DNA from: CAWDMN01 sp963803155
GTDB lineage: Bacteria > Acidobacteriota > Terriglobia > Versatilivoradales > Versatilivoraceae
Direction of reading: 5' to 3'
Length of the DNA stretch: 64,000 nucleotides
Assembly: GCA_963803155.1 (NCBI GenBank)
Contig: CAWDMN010000036.1
Span: 1-64,000, forward strand
The number at the start of each line of letters is the position of its first letter. The first letter of the stretch is position 1. The translations under genes were made by a program, and so were the position numbers. A model generated the notes under the pieces. That model was not told where the DNA came from, did not search any database, and worked only from the letters and a program-made list of their open reading frames with translations. This document shows, one piece after another, positions 27,211 to 36,441 of this stretch.

Positions 27211-27392
27211 AAGAAATGTCTTTGTAATCTTTTTGGACGTTCCCTGTCAAGCGGAAAAATCCGGAAAAATTTTATTTCACCTGTGTCAGGAAATAAAAAA
27301 AATGCGGCGGCGGGGATCCGCCAACGCATGGAAGAATGTTCTGGTTTTGAAGAATGAACCTAATCGGCAAATGCACAGCAAGGCAGGTACGA

Positions 27393-28157
27393 TTAAAGTT
27401 CCACAGGTTTGGAAGCCTTCAAGGTTGGATATCGAACATCTTGAATGAGCTTTTCAAACACGGGCTCCTTTTCCAATTTCTCATAATCCTTGAAGCCGCT
27501 TTCCTGAGCTTTTTGGAGATAGGCAAAAGCTTTGTCCAAATCGCCATTGGCCGCGAAAAGCTTTGCCATGTAATAATTCTGCATAGCCTGGTTCCCGCCC
27601 GTGGTTTTCACTACAGTTCCATGTGCGGATGTCCGCTCCAAAATGCTGGGGTCCAACCGGTAGGCCTCCTGATAGGCTTTGAACCCATCCTCAAATTTAT
27701 TGAGGGAAAAATAGGCTGCGCCCATGTTGTGAAAAGCCGTGGCAAATTGAGGATTCAGAGCGATGGCCTTTTTGTATAGTTTGATCGCTTTTTTATACCC
27801 TTTGGTGCTGTAATGCACGGTCCCCAGGTTATTCCAAGCTTCCGCATATTTGGAATTCAGCTTGATTGCCTTCTCATAAGCTTTGCGAGCTTGCGCAAAA
27901 TTTTGTGCCTGTTGATACGCAATTCCCATCTTGTTAAATAGCATCGGCGCTTGCGGAGTAATGCTCAAGGCTCGACGATATTCAGTGATTGCCTCTTCGT
28001 ACATTTTCCGCACCAATAATGAATCAGCCTTCTTGACGGATTCCGAGGCCTGTGCGGCTAAATCGGAAGATCCAGACGAAGAGACTTGTGACCAACCGTT
28101 TTCCGCGCCCCAAAATGAAACCAGCATCAGCATGATTAATAAGAGACCGTTTTTCAT
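27393..28157 (-). CDS. Exported TPR-repeat protein
   Basis: A 254-residue protein with a signal peptide (about 1-24) and four to five tetratricopeptide repeats between about 40 and 185 (for example YAEAWNNLGTVHYSTKGYKKAI and FATAFHNMGAAYFSLNKFED), followed by a further helical pair. TPR units form a protein-binding superhelix; the partner is unknown. ATG at 28157 is preceded by AGAGGG. It stands alone, with the ribose genes about 0.2 kb away in the same direction. Confidence 0.85.
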   Translation of the reverse strand: MKNGLLLIMLMLVSFWGAENGWSQVSSSGSSDLAAQASESVKKADSLLVRKMYEEAITEYRRALSITPQAPMLFNKMGIAYQQAQNFAQARKAYEKAIKLNSKYAEAWNNLGTVHYSTKGYKKAIKLYKKAIALNPQFATAFHNMGAAYFSLNKFEDGFKAYQEAYRLDPSILERTSAHGTVVKTTGGNQAMQNYYMAKLFAANGDLDKAFAYLQKAQESGFKDYEKLEKEPVFEKLIQDVRYPTLKASKPVEL

Positions 28158-28431
28158 AAAAACCCTCTCTTTCCGAGGAATTCATGAATTTCACAATCCG
28201 TCTTTGAACTCAAGTAGAAGTGCCGCATTCCGTAGCCAAAGATTGAGGTAATTATAGCCAAATTCAAAGGACGAAAACAATTTGATTGTCGTTTGATTTT
28301 ACAAGGACAACAGCCCGGGAATTCATCAAATCTGGGGAGAACAATTCCTGCCCGACCGCCGTTCAACTACATAAAAGTCCACGATTACGAAAATAGGATG
28401 CGCTCGAATACAACTGGGTTGCTCCCTCAGT

Positions 28432-30432
28432 CTAGAGAATCTGCATCTCCCTTTCCTTTAGGACTTTGATTTTGTCCCGGAGAAGCGCAGCCTTCTCAAA
28501 TTCAAAATTCTGGGCCGCGGTCCGCATTTCTCGTTGCAAAGCGAGAATTCTATCCTCCAATTGTTCCGCGGACACATCGCTCAACTCGTCTAAAACGGCG
28601 GCAGGCTCCTCCACATAGTCCGCCTCCACCATGGTCAACAAACTCATATCGATCGGTTTGACAATAGACTCCGGAGTGATTCCATTTTCGGTGTTGTAGC
28701 GGATCTGTTTTTCCCGCCTTCGACTCGTTTCTTCAATTGCGTGGGTCATCGAATCCGTCCACTTATCCGCGTACAAAATGGCCTTCCCTTCGATGTTTCT
28801 CGCGGCGCGCCCCATCGTTTGGATCAACGAATCGCGAGAGCGTAAAAAGCCTTCTTTATCGGCGTCCAGAATAGCGACCAGTGAAACTTCGGGCAAATCC
28901 AAGCCTTCGCGGAGCAAATTGATTCCAATCAAAACGTCGAACTCTCCCCGGCGCAGGTCCCGCAAGATCCTGATTCGTTCAAGCGTCTCCACTTCCGAAT
29001 GCAGATAGCGGCATTTCACCCCAACCTCGGAATAGTATTCCGTAAGATCTTCCGCCATGCGCTTGGTCAGCGTGGTAACCAGAACGCGCTGCTTCTTCTC
29101 GCCGCGCATGCGGATTTCATGCAGCAGATCATCGATTTGCCCTTTGATGTGCCTCACTTCGATCACGGGATCCACCAAGCCGGTTGGCCGGATGATCTGT
29201 TCGACCACTACGCCTCCGGTTTGCTGGAGTTCGTAAGGCCCGGGAGTGGCGGAAACATAAATGATCTGGTTCCCCCGCGCTTCAAATTCCTCAAATTTTA
29301 AGGGGCGGTTATCTAGCGCGGAAGGCAAGCGGAATCCAAAATCGATCAGATTCTGTTTGCGGGAGCGGTCTCCCGCATACATCCCATGCAGTTGGGGGAT
29401 CGTCTGGTGGCTCTCATCGATGAAGATCAAATGGTCAGGCGGCAGGTAATCCAAGAGCGTGGGCGGAGGCTCGCCGGGTTGGCGTCCGGAAAAATGACGC
29501 GAATAATTTTCGATGCCGTGGCAAAAGCCGATGGATTTGAGCATCTCCAAGTCAAAATGAGTTCGTTGTTGAAGGCGTTGTGCCTCGAGCAACTTGTTTT
29601 GTTTTTCGAGTTGCGGACGCCAAGATCCCAATTCTTGTCTGATCCCGGCAATGGCGCGAACTACGGTACTGCGCGGCATCACGAAATGGGATTTTGGATA
29701 TATCGGCAATTTATCGTAGCGTCGCCGGATCTCTCCATACAACGGGTCGATTTGACTCAGCGAATCCACTTCGTCGCCGAATAATTCCACTCGATAGGCG
29801 TAATCTTCATAGGTGGGGTAAATTTCAATGGAATCGCCGCGCACCCGGAAAGTGCCCCGATGAAAATCAGAATCATTCCGCTCATATTGAATCTCCACCA
29901 AACGGCGGACGATTTCCTCCCGGCGGATTGTCTGGCCCTTTTCCAGGAAGATCAACATGCCATAGTAAGCCTCGGGCGAACCGATTCCATATATGCAACT
30001 CACACTGGCCACAATCAGGCAATCCCGCCTTTCAAACAGACTGCGGGTCGCCGACATCCGCATTTTGTCAATCTCTTCGTTGATGGTTGCTTCCTTTTCG
30101 ATATACGTATCCGTTGAAGCGATGTACGCTTCCGGCTGATAATAATCATAATAACTGACGAAATATTCCACAGCATTGTCCGTGAAGAAAGAACGGAATT
30201 CCTGGCAAAGCTGTGCTACCAGAGTTTTATTGTGAGCGAGAATCAGCGTCGGCCGATTGATTGCTTCAATGACTTTGGCCATGGTGTAGGTCTTGCCGGA
30301 ACCGGTTACTCCCAATAAAACCTGGTGTTTTTCACCCCGGCGGATTCCTTGCACCAGCTGATCGATGGCTTGTCTCTGATCTCCCCGAGGCTCGAATTGG
30401 ACTACTCGAAATGGCCGTTGTTCCGCGATCAA
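28432..30432 (-). CDS. uvrB: Excinuclease ABC subunit B
   Basis: A 666-residue nucleotide-excision repair helicase-like protein that loads on damaged DNA with UvrA and recruits UvrC. Visible parts: Walker A GVTGSGKT (41-48), the DNA-clamping beta-hairpin YYDYYQPEAYIASTDTYIEK, the helicase motif IDESHQT, motif VI-like QTMGRAARNIEGKAILYAD, and the C-terminal UVR domain with LQREMRTAAQNFEFEKAALL that binds UvrC. The start is a TTG at 30432 with a perfect AGGAGG 8 bases upstream, and the length agrees with the family. No SOS box was found upstream. Confidence 0.97.
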   Translation of the reverse strand: MIAEQRPFRVVQFEPRGDQRQAIDQLVQGIRRGEKHQVLLGVTGSGKTYTMAKVIEAINRPTLILAHNKTLVAQLCQEFRSFFTDNAVEYFVSYYDYYQPEAYIASTDTYIEKEATINEEIDKMRMSATRSLFERRDCLIVASVSCIYGIGSPEAYYGMLIFLEKGQTIRREEIVRRLVEIQYERNDSDFHRGTFRVRGDSIEIYPTYEDYAYRVELFGDEVDSLSQIDPLYGEIRRRYDKLPIYPKSHFVMPRSTVVRAIAGIRQELGSWRPQLEKQNKLLEAQRLQQRTHFDLEMLKSIGFCHGIENYSRHFSGRQPGEPPPTLLDYLPPDHLIFIDESHQTIPQLHGMYAGDRSRKQNLIDFGFRLPSALDNRPLKFEEFEARGNQIIYVSATPGPYELQQTGGVVVEQIIRPTGLVDPVIEVRHIKGQIDDLLHEIRMRGEKKQRVLVTTLTKRMAEDLTEYYSEVGVKCRYLHSEVETLERIRILRDLRRGEFDVLIGINLLREGLDLPEVSLVAILDADKEGFLRSRDSLIQTMGRAARNIEGKAILYADKWTDSMTHAIEETSRRREKQIRYNTENGITPESIVKPIDMSLLTMVEADYVEEPAAVLDELSDVSAEQLEDRILALQREMRTAAQNFEFEKAALLRDKIKVLKEREMQIL

Positions 30433-30657
30433 ACCCTATTCCTCCTTTTTTGAATATCTCCTTCGGCAACCCTCGGCAGAGGGGCGCACATACCATAGTA
30501 GCTCGCGCTTGTCCCGGTATTGGCGCCTGCATTCGACTCCAAGAGACGCCAAGACATTGCAGGACCGAGAAAGGCCAATGGACACTCTCCATCAGCATCC
30601 CCAGGCTTGGGCTGTCATTGCGCTCAACCTGAGTTCAGGTCAGTCCAGACCGCTTCT

Positions 30658-31332
30658 TCACCGATTCATATTCTTGCGTTGAACGTCAAAAATATATTTG
30701 ACCAGGCGCGCTCTTATCCCCTCACTAACAGAGAGAAAAATCAAACCGTAGCGGTAAATTTTCTTGTCGTACGCATCTTTTTGGGTGGATATGCGCACCA
30801 CTTTGGCAAGCAATTTCAGCGGTGGGAGAATTCTGGGGATGGTGAGCTTCACTTCGTATAGCGCACCGTTGGGTATGATCAATTTATGTTGAATCGCCAT
30901 TCCGCCGGCGCTGATATCCAGCGTGTTGGTATGAATATTAGCAATGGCGGGGTCCTGCCCTTCTTCAACTGGAGTGGTTAAAGTCAATTCCACCGGCAAA
31001 ATGTCCGGGACGCGAACATATTCCCGCCTCTGAATCCGCTCCACCGGGCCCGCCAAGGACACGCCGATGACCGGAATGGGCTCGGGGATGACCTGGTAAA
31101 CCAGTACCTGCCGGCCATACACCGCATCGGCTTGGGTGTAGGACATATACAAAATCTCATTCGTGCGAATGGGGACTCGTATTCCCGCATCCGTCGGCCA
31201 AGACAAGGCAATGGCATTTTCCTGGAGATCCTCGATGCGGCTGGGATATGCGCGCGAGGAAGGATCCTCCATCGACCGGATCATGATCAGATCGTTAACT
31301 TGTAGTTCTCCCGGTTTCACGTTCGGTGGCAT
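30658..31332 (-). CDS. PilZ-domain c-di-GMP receptor (YcgR-like)
   Basis: A 224-residue protein with an N-terminal YcgR_2/PilZN-like beta domain (about 5-95) and a C-terminal PilZ domain. The c-di-GMP-binding motif RxxxR is seen at R103-R107 in QRREYVRVP, and the second motif DxSxxG at D139-G144 in LDISAGG. Proteins of this layout brake flagellar motors or tune surface behaviours. It is 38 bases after a small membrane-protein gene that in turn overlaps proS, so it is probably the last gene of a proS operon. No flagellar genes are nearby; with the YjfB-like gene, it is a weak hint of motility elsewhere in the genome. Confidence 0.9.
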   Translation of the reverse strand: MPPNVKPGELQVNDLIMIRSMEDPSSRAYPSRIEDLQENAIALSWPTDAGIRVPIRTNEILYMSYTQADAVYGRQVLVYQVIPEPIPVIGVSLAGPVERIQRREYVRVPDILPVELTLTTPVEEGQDPAIANIHTNTLDISAGGMAIQHKLIIPNGALYEVKLTIPRILPPLKLLAKVVRISTQKDAYDKKIYRYGLIFLSVSEGIRARLVKYIFDVQRKNMNR

Positions 31333-31370
31333 ACCGCGGGCAGAAATTCTTCTTTCAACTTAAATGATCG

Positions 31371-31760
31371 TTATTTCTTGCTTTTGATTGTAAAGCGATA
31401 ATCGTAAGTATATCCGGGCAACGAGATGGGAAGCACATAGGAAATCTCTACCTCGACATGTTCGTCGCTCATGTGCACTTTCACATCATCTTTGTCGATG
31501 GGCAATTCCATCTCTTGCGCTTTCTTTAATATTTCAGCCTGCAACGTTTCCGACGGGCTTGCCGCGCGGCGGCTGGGATTCCTGACCAAGCTAAAGGAAG
31601 CCAACTCATCGACCGCATCTTGAAATCGATAATTGTCGATCATGGGAGGAAGGAATTTATAGCCCAGGTAGCCGAGGCTCAGAACGACAAGCAAGCCCAA
31701 AAGGCAGCCTGCCTTCCCCGCTCCCAACTCATGATTCTGGGAAAAAGTTCGCAGGATCAT
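31371..31760 (-). CDS. Small single-pass membrane protein of unknown function
   Basis: A 129-residue protein with one transmembrane helix (about 16-37, CLLGLLVVLSLGYLGYKFLPP) and a soluble C-terminal domain of mixed helix and strands ending in a basic KSKK. I do not recognise the family; its shape is like DUF4845-type proteins. Its ATG overlaps the proS stop (ATGA), which argues that it is translated together with proS, and the PilZ gene follows closely. Topology suggests most of the protein lies outside the cytoplasm. Confidence 0.75.
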   Translation of the reverse strand: MILRTFSQNHELGAGKAGCLLGLLVVLSLGYLGYKFLPPMIDNYRFQDAVDELASFSLVRNPSRRAASPSETLQAEILKKAQEMELPIDKDDVKVHMSDEHVEVEISYVLPISLPGYTYDYRFTIKSKK

Positions 31761-33505
31761 CGGAGTCCTTCGGATGGCGCGCGATCGTCTCTAAAAAGTT
31801 CCCCCCCAGATGCCGCCCCCAATAGAGATTTCAGTGTCCCGATCAAGTCGGAGTATATCACGTCCTGCATGGTTTTGGATGAGCGATTTACCACTTCGAC
31901 TATCCCTTGAGAGAACTTTTTGCTTCCGAAATTGACACGGAAAGGAATCCCGATCAGGTCCGCATCTTTAAATTTGACGCCCGGACGTTCATCCCGGTCA
32001 TCGAGAATCACTTCGATGCCACAGACCCGCAATTTTCGATATGTTTCTTCCGCAGCTTCTAAAAGGGTGGCATCTTTGGCGCTGAGGACCGACAAGACAC
32101 AATGAAAAGGAGCAATGGGCGTCGGCCAGATAATACCATCGGAATCGTGAAAGAGTTCCACGGCCGCAGCCATGATCCGCTCTAACCCAATCCCGTAACT
32201 CCCCATGATCATAGGTATAGGTTGTCCCTCAGCATTGAGAACGCTGGCGCCCATGCTGATGGAATACTTTGTCCCCAATTTAAAAATATGTCCCACCTCC
32301 AGAGCTTTGCTGATTCGCAGGGGTTTGCCGCATCGCAAGCAAGGATCTCCCGCCTGAACCAGGCGAAGATCGAAATATTCGGCCTGATAATCGCGTCCCG
32401 GCTGGACACTCGTTAGATGGTAATCGTCACGGTTTGCCCCGCAAACCATATTGCTTCGCCCCTGGAGGGCTTGATCGGAGACAATCCTGAATTGAGTGAC
32501 GCCTACGGGTCCTAACGATCCCGCGGCAACACCCATGGCCCCCTGGATCTCTTCGAGCCGCGCCGGACGAACTTCAGAACCCAAGGCCGCCTGTAGTTTT
32601 ACTTCGTTCAGCTGATGGTCGCCGCGCAACAAGGCCAGAACGGGCTTCCCTTCCGCCATGTAAACCATTGTCTTGATCTGTTGACTAGGCTGGATTTTCA
32701 AAAAGACGGAAATTTCTTCAATTGTTTTCTGGCCGGGCGTATGAACTGGCTGAGGACCTTCGGGCCCCAGATTATCGTGAATGGAAGTCAATTGCGCGCC
32801 GGCCTTCTCCACATTGGCAGCATAGCCGCATTCACAATGGGCAATCAAATCTTCTCCGGCATCCGTCACCACCATGAATTCCTGAGACTGGCTCCCCCCC
32901 ATGGTTCCACTATCAGCCTCCACGATTATGTACTTTAATCCACATCGGTCATAAATCCGACAATAGGCTCCGTGGTGTTTTTGATAACTGACATCCAGTC
33001 CGGCCCAATCGACATCGAAAGAATAAGAATCCTTCATGACAAACTGGCGCACGCGGAGAACACCCGATTTGGGGCGAGGTTCATCCCGAAACTTGGTCTG
33101 AATTTGATACCAGATTTGGGGAAGCTGCCGATACGAACGCAACTCGTTGCGAGCAATCGAGGTGAAGACCTCTTCATGGGTCATCCCCAAACACAGATCG
33201 CGATTCGACCGATCCTTGAGCCGAAACATATTTTCGCCCATGCCTTCCCAGCGTCCACTCTCCTGCCAAAGTTCCGCCGGATTCAAAGCTGGAAGCAAAA
33301 ATTCCTGGGCTCCGATGGCGTCCATTTCTTCGCGGATAATACGCTCGATCTTGTTCATGACCCGTTGAGCAAGCGGAAGGAAAGAATAAATCCCGGCGGC
33401 CAGTTGCCGCACATAACCGGCGCGCAGAAGGAAAATGTGGCTGGGGACCTCGGCATCGGCCGGGGCATCCCGTAAGGTAGGAATAAATAGCTGACTCCAA
33501 CGCAT
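31757..33505 (-). CDS. proS: Prolyl-tRNA synthetase
   Basis: A 582-residue class II aminoacyl-tRNA synthetase of the bacterial ProS type. Motif 1 lies around GAQEFLLPALNPAELWQESGRW; motif 2 around RDEPRPKSGVLRVRQFVMKDSYSF; an editing (INS/YbaK-like) insertion spans about 230-400 (IKTMVYMAEGKPVLALLRGDHQLNE); motif 3 is GSYGIGLERIMAA; the anticodon-binding domain follows. It charges tRNA-Pro and hydrolyses Ala-tRNA-Pro through the insertion. ATG at 33505 has AAGGAG upstream. It leads a probable operon with a small membrane protein and a PilZ protein. Confidence 0.97.
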   Translation of the reverse strand: MRWSQLFIPTLRDAPADAEVPSHIFLLRAGYVRQLAAGIYSFLPLAQRVMNKIERIIREEMDAIGAQEFLLPALNPAELWQESGRWEGMGENMFRLKDRSNRDLCLGMTHEEVFTSIARNELRSYRQLPQIWYQIQTKFRDEPRPKSGVLRVRQFVMKDSYSFDVDWAGLDVSYQKHHGAYCRIYDRCGLKYIIVEADSGTMGGSQSQEFMVVTDAGEDLIAHCECGYAANVEKAGAQLTSIHDNLGPEGPQPVHTPGQKTIEEISVFLKIQPSQQIKTMVYMAEGKPVLALLRGDHQLNEVKLQAALGSEVRPARLEEIQGAMGVAAGSLGPVGVTQFRIVSDQALQGRSNMVCGANRDDYHLTSVQPGRDYQAEYFDLRLVQAGDPCLRCGKPLRISKALEVGHIFKLGTKYSISMGASVLNAEGQPIPMIMGSYGIGLERIMAAAVELFHDSDGIIWPTPIAPFHCVLSVLSAKDATLLEAAEETYRKLRVCGIEVILDDRDERPGVKFKDADLIGIPFRVNFGSKKFSQGIVEVVNRSSKTMQDVIYSDLIGTLKSLLGAASGGELFRDDRAPSEGLR

Positions 33506-33809
33506 GATTGCTCCTTAATGGCTGGAATTGGACGCCAGACCCGCCCACAAATCCAGCAGCGGCCCATGCTCGCGGATAAAATCTTGCGGACGATGCAGAG
33601 CCGCGACAAATAAATTTATGACGATATTTTATTACCGGCAATGGCGTCAAGGAGAATCTCTTATCGAGAATATCCCAATCATAACCACAGCCCACAAGTC
33701 TATTCGGGACGTGGTTCGCTTTCCATAAGATTTGAAATTTTCCGGCGGGAAGATTACGATCAGCGAAGCACATTTAAATAATCTACGCTCACCTGAAAGG
33801 AACTTTTTC
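33506..33809. other. Divergent intergenic region, nothing recognised
   Basis: A 304-base gap between proS (minus) and the DinB-like gene (plus). Frames crossing it are other-frame readings of proS. No operator or hairpin was noted. Confidence 0.35.
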
Positions 33810-34313
33810 ATGATCTGTAAAATTTCAGGATTCGTTTCGCTCTGGAAATCCGAGACTGAAGCAACCTTGAAGCTTTTCGCTGTAATGACGGATCTGTCTT
33901 TGACTCAGGCTGTCACGCCAGGAGGCCGCACTTTGGGACGGCTTGCCTGGCATATCGCCACGACTATTCCTGAAATGATGGCCAACGTCGGGTTGCGGAT
34001 TTCGGCACCTGCCGCGGATGCTCCGGTCCCAGCCAGGGCGCATGAAATTGTGGAGGCTTATCGCGATGCGGCTGATTCCCTGCTGGAACTTGTAAAGAAC
34101 CAGTGGGATGATGCCACGCTGGATTTGACCGACAACCTATACGGAGAAACCTGGAAGCGCGGATTCACCCTGACGGCCTTAATTCACCATCAGATCCATC
34201 ATCGCGGACAAATGACGGTGCTGCTTCGGCAGGCGAGTTTGACGGTTCCCGGGATATACGGTCCCGCCCGCGAAGAATGGGCCAGTCTGGGCCTGCCGGA
34301 ACCCGCCGTTTAA
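33810..34313 (+). CDS. DinB-family putative metalloprotein
   Basis: A 167-residue four-helix-bundle protein of the DinB/YfiT group. The likely metal ligands are H in GRLAWHIATT near residue 49 and the HxxxH pair in LIHHQIHHRGQM near 138-142, the usual triad. The family includes thiol-dependent S-transferases and proteins of unknown role. ATG at 33810 has AAAGGAAC upstream and starts just before the first helix; the frame runs up to 33732 without support. It precedes the carD gene on the same strand by about 145 bases. Confidence 0.85.
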   Translation: MICKISGFVSLWKSETEATLKLFAVMTDLSLTQAVTPGGRTLGRLAWHIATTIPEMMANVGLRISAPAADAPVPARAHEIVEAYRDAADSLLELVKNQWDDATLDLTDNLYGETWKRGFTLTALIHHQIHHRGQMTVLLRQASLTVPGIYGPAREEWASLGLPEPAV

Positions 34314-34458
34314 GCGTGTTATTCAGGCTCTTTGGAGGCTCTTCCGCGAAAGCTCAGGCTGGACGCCAAATTGAACTGATTTAGAGTTTGACGGGCCAGC
34401 CTTATAAGGTCTATCATGGAGTCGTTGTTATTGCTTTGTGCAGGGAGTGGTTTGCGGC

Positions 34459-34989
34459 ATGGCCATCATGAATTTTTTGGTCGGAGAAAAAGTCGTTTAC
34501 CCCAATCAAGGGGTCGGCGTGATTGAAAAGATCAACACTTGCAGCATCTCGGGGCAGACACAATCCTTTTATCAATTGAAGATTGTCGCCAATAGTTTGA
34601 TGGTGATGGTTCCCGTGGAGAATGTGGGAGATGTGGGATTGCGCCGATTAATTAAAAAAGAGGAAGTGGCCCGGGTATTCGATTACTTGCGGGAAAAAGG
34701 AATTGCTTCCTGTGCTGACTGGAAAAATCGGTTCAAGGAAAATTCCGAAAAAATGCGCAGTGGCTGCATTTTCGAGGTGGCTGACGTTTTGAAGAGTCTG
34801 GCGATTCTGAGCCAGGGGCGAACTCTTTCCTTTCGAGAAAAGAAAATGCTGGAAAAAGCCCGCTTTCTCCTTGTTAGTGAATTGGCCATTGTGGGGAATA
34901 TCCCCTTAGAAAAAGTGGAGGAAAAAGTGACTCAGGCGCTTCTCCATTTCGCCAGCATTCCTCTTCACGCGATGCGCGTCAACGCCTGA
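34459..34989 (+). CDS. CarD-family transcription regulator
   Basis: A 176-residue protein with an N-terminal CarD/TRCF RNA-polymerase-interaction domain (FLVGEKVVYPNQGVGVIEKI, a Tudor-like fold that binds the RNA polymerase beta subunit) and a C-terminal helical domain (about 70-160) with the family stretch VADVLKSLAILSQGRTLSFREKKMLEKA. CarD proteins stabilise open complexes, notably at rRNA promoters. The start could be 34438 (GTG), 34459 or 34468; I use 34459, which has GGGAG upstream and keeps only a short leader before the domain. Confidence 0.92.
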   Translation: MAIMNFLVGEKVVYPNQGVGVIEKINTCSISGQTQSFYQLKIVANSLMVMVPVENVGDVGLRRLIKKEEVARVFDYLREKGIASCADWKNRFKENSEKMRSGCIFEVADVLKSLAILSQGRTLSFREKKMLEKARFLLVSELAIVGNIPLEKVEEKVTQALLHFASIPLHAMRVNA

Positions 34990-35034
34990 CGATTCACCCA
35001 ATCCTCTCAGAATGCGGCCGTGAAGATCTCTGCA

Positions 35035-35571
35035 TTAAGCATTCCGATTCAAATATTCAGGCTTTAATAAACCCATGACCAGCGTATTGGAATAAGACCC
35101 GCCATTGTAATGGTCTTCCCGCAAGAGTCCTTCCCGCTGAAAGCCGCAACTCTCGTATAGCCGGATGGCCCGATGGTGAAACTCGAAGACTCGCAGAGAC
35201 ACACGATGGAGATTCATCTTATTAAAGGACAGGTGCAGTAAGGCTTGAATGGCTTCATAGCCATATCCTTGACCCCAACAGCTTTTCTCCCCAATAATAA
35301 TTCCCAGTTCTGCTTTGCGCTCCACCCAGTTGATTTGGTGCAAGCCCACGGACCCAATCAGTACCCCATCTTCTTTCTCAATGGCAAACACCTTTTCCCG
35401 GTAATTGGCCAAGGCCGTATTTTCCAGCCACTTCATTTCATCGGATCGAGAGACGGGATAGATAAAGGCGTCAGAGAGCGTGCAGGTGATCGATTCGTCG
35501 TTTACCCAGCGAATGACGGCATCGAGATCTTCCCTCTCAAACGCGCGCAAATGAATTCTGCTTTTTTTCAT
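35035..35571 (-). CDS. GNAT-family N-acetyltransferase (RimJ/RimL-like)
   Basis: A 178-residue acetyl-CoA-dependent transferase. It opens RIHLRAFEREDLDAVIRWVND, has the acetyl-CoA-binding motif IIGEKSCWGQGYGYEAIQAL (an R/Q-x-x-G-x-G/A-like P-loop) and the RimL-type C-terminus VFEFHHRAIRLYESCGFQREGLLREDHY. Relatives acetylate ribosomal protein N-termini, antibiotics or small amines; the substrate here is unknown. The ATG at 35571 is used; a TTG two codons earlier is possible. It is 45 bases from the convergent carD gene and follows the HNH gene on the same strand. Confidence 0.9.
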   Translation of the reverse strand: MKKSRIHLRAFEREDLDAVIRWVNDESITCTLSDAFIYPVSRSDEMKWLENTALANYREKVFAIEKEDGVLIGSVGLHQINWVERKAELGIIIGEKSCWGQGYGYEAIQALLHLSFNKMNLHRVSLRVFEFHHRAIRLYESCGFQREGLLREDHYNGGSYSNTLVMGLLKPEYLNRNA

Positions 35572-35613
35572 GGGCAAGGCATAGGCAAGCGGGGTGAGTT
35601 CCGGTCCTCAGGA

Positions 35614-36138
35614 CTATTCGAGTTCAACACTCCAGTAAAGATAGTCCCTCCAACTTTCGGGAGCATTCCTGAAGACAAACGTCAAATTGAAATTGGGGAT
35701 CCAGCGCGGTTCCACTGGCCTTTTGATGAGCCGCATGTGGGCTTCCAGAGGCGTGCGTCCTCCTTTTTTCCGGTTGCACTCAACACACGCGGTGACGATA
35801 TTTTCCCAGGTTTTGGCCCCACTCCGGGATACCGGAATCACATGATCGAAAGTGAGATCCTCACTGCTAAAGGCATCGCCACAATACTGGCACGTATAGT
35901 TGTCACGGGCATATATATTGGCGCGCGAAAATTTTACTTTGTGTTTGGATCTGACCTTAACGTACTTGAGCAAACGCAAAATGGAGGGGAGACGAATGGA
36001 AAAAGTAATACTGTGAATTTCGCGGGTATATTCTTCAATGACTTCCACTTTTCCGGCAAAGAGAAGCGTAATGGCGCGCTGCCAGCCGATGATCTTGAGC
36101 GGCTCATAAGAAGCATTGAGTAGTAACGTGCACTCCAT
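35614..36138 (-). CDS. HNH endonuclease
   Basis: A 174-residue protein of the widespread bacterial HNH group that begins LLLNASYEPLKIIGWQRAI. The nuclease core has two zinc-knuckle pairs, C83-C86 (CQYCG) and C118-C121 (CVEC), and the catalytic HNH residues in LTFDHVIPVSRSG (H99), WENIVTAC (N113) and the following helix. These stand-alone proteins are common in soil bacteria and their role is unsettled; nicking or repair functions have been suggested for the family. There is no phage or restriction context here. The GNAT gene lies 42 bases downstream. Confidence 0.92.
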   Translation of the reverse strand: MECTLLLNASYEPLKIIGWQRAITLLFAGKVEVIEEYTREIHSITFSIRLPSILRLLKYVKVRSKHKVKFSRANIYARDNYTCQYCGDAFSSEDLTFDHVIPVSRSGAKTWENIVTACVECNRKKGGRTPLEAHMRLIKRPVEPRWIPNFNLTFVFRNAPESWRDYLYWSVELE

Positions 36139-36441
36139 GATAGGACCTGAGATTTTCTAGCGCCGGCCCCGATCGCAATTGCTCATCGCCTATAGTGAAG
36201 GAGTCCGTGCGTTGGATTCGACTCAGAATTATCAATCTCAGCGCAAATTTGTCAAGTTAAATTGCCATTAATCTTTCTCAACCCCCTCCTTGGAGCACTA
36301 TGGAAACCATCTTGGCAAAGGGGATAAACCGGCAGCAGGATTAAAGGTAAAGATGTCTAAATATTGCCTCTAATCTATGGTATGGAGGTTTTAAGTGGGG
36401 TTGAAAAGATGAAAAAAGAAATCGAAACAAAATCCCCGACT
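36139..36441. other. Intergenic region, no gene seen
   Basis: A 303-base gap between the HNH gene start and the end of the DUF1684 gene. No gene and no clear hairpin was found. Confidence 0.35.

Noticed and set aside
33174..33773. A 199-codon minus-strand frame around the proS start
   Set aside because: It is an alternative frame of proS running into the intergenic gap; the proS frame has all synthetase motifs.
35245..36123. A 292-codon plus-strand frame
   Set aside because: It is antisense to the GNAT and HNH genes, which are clearly real.
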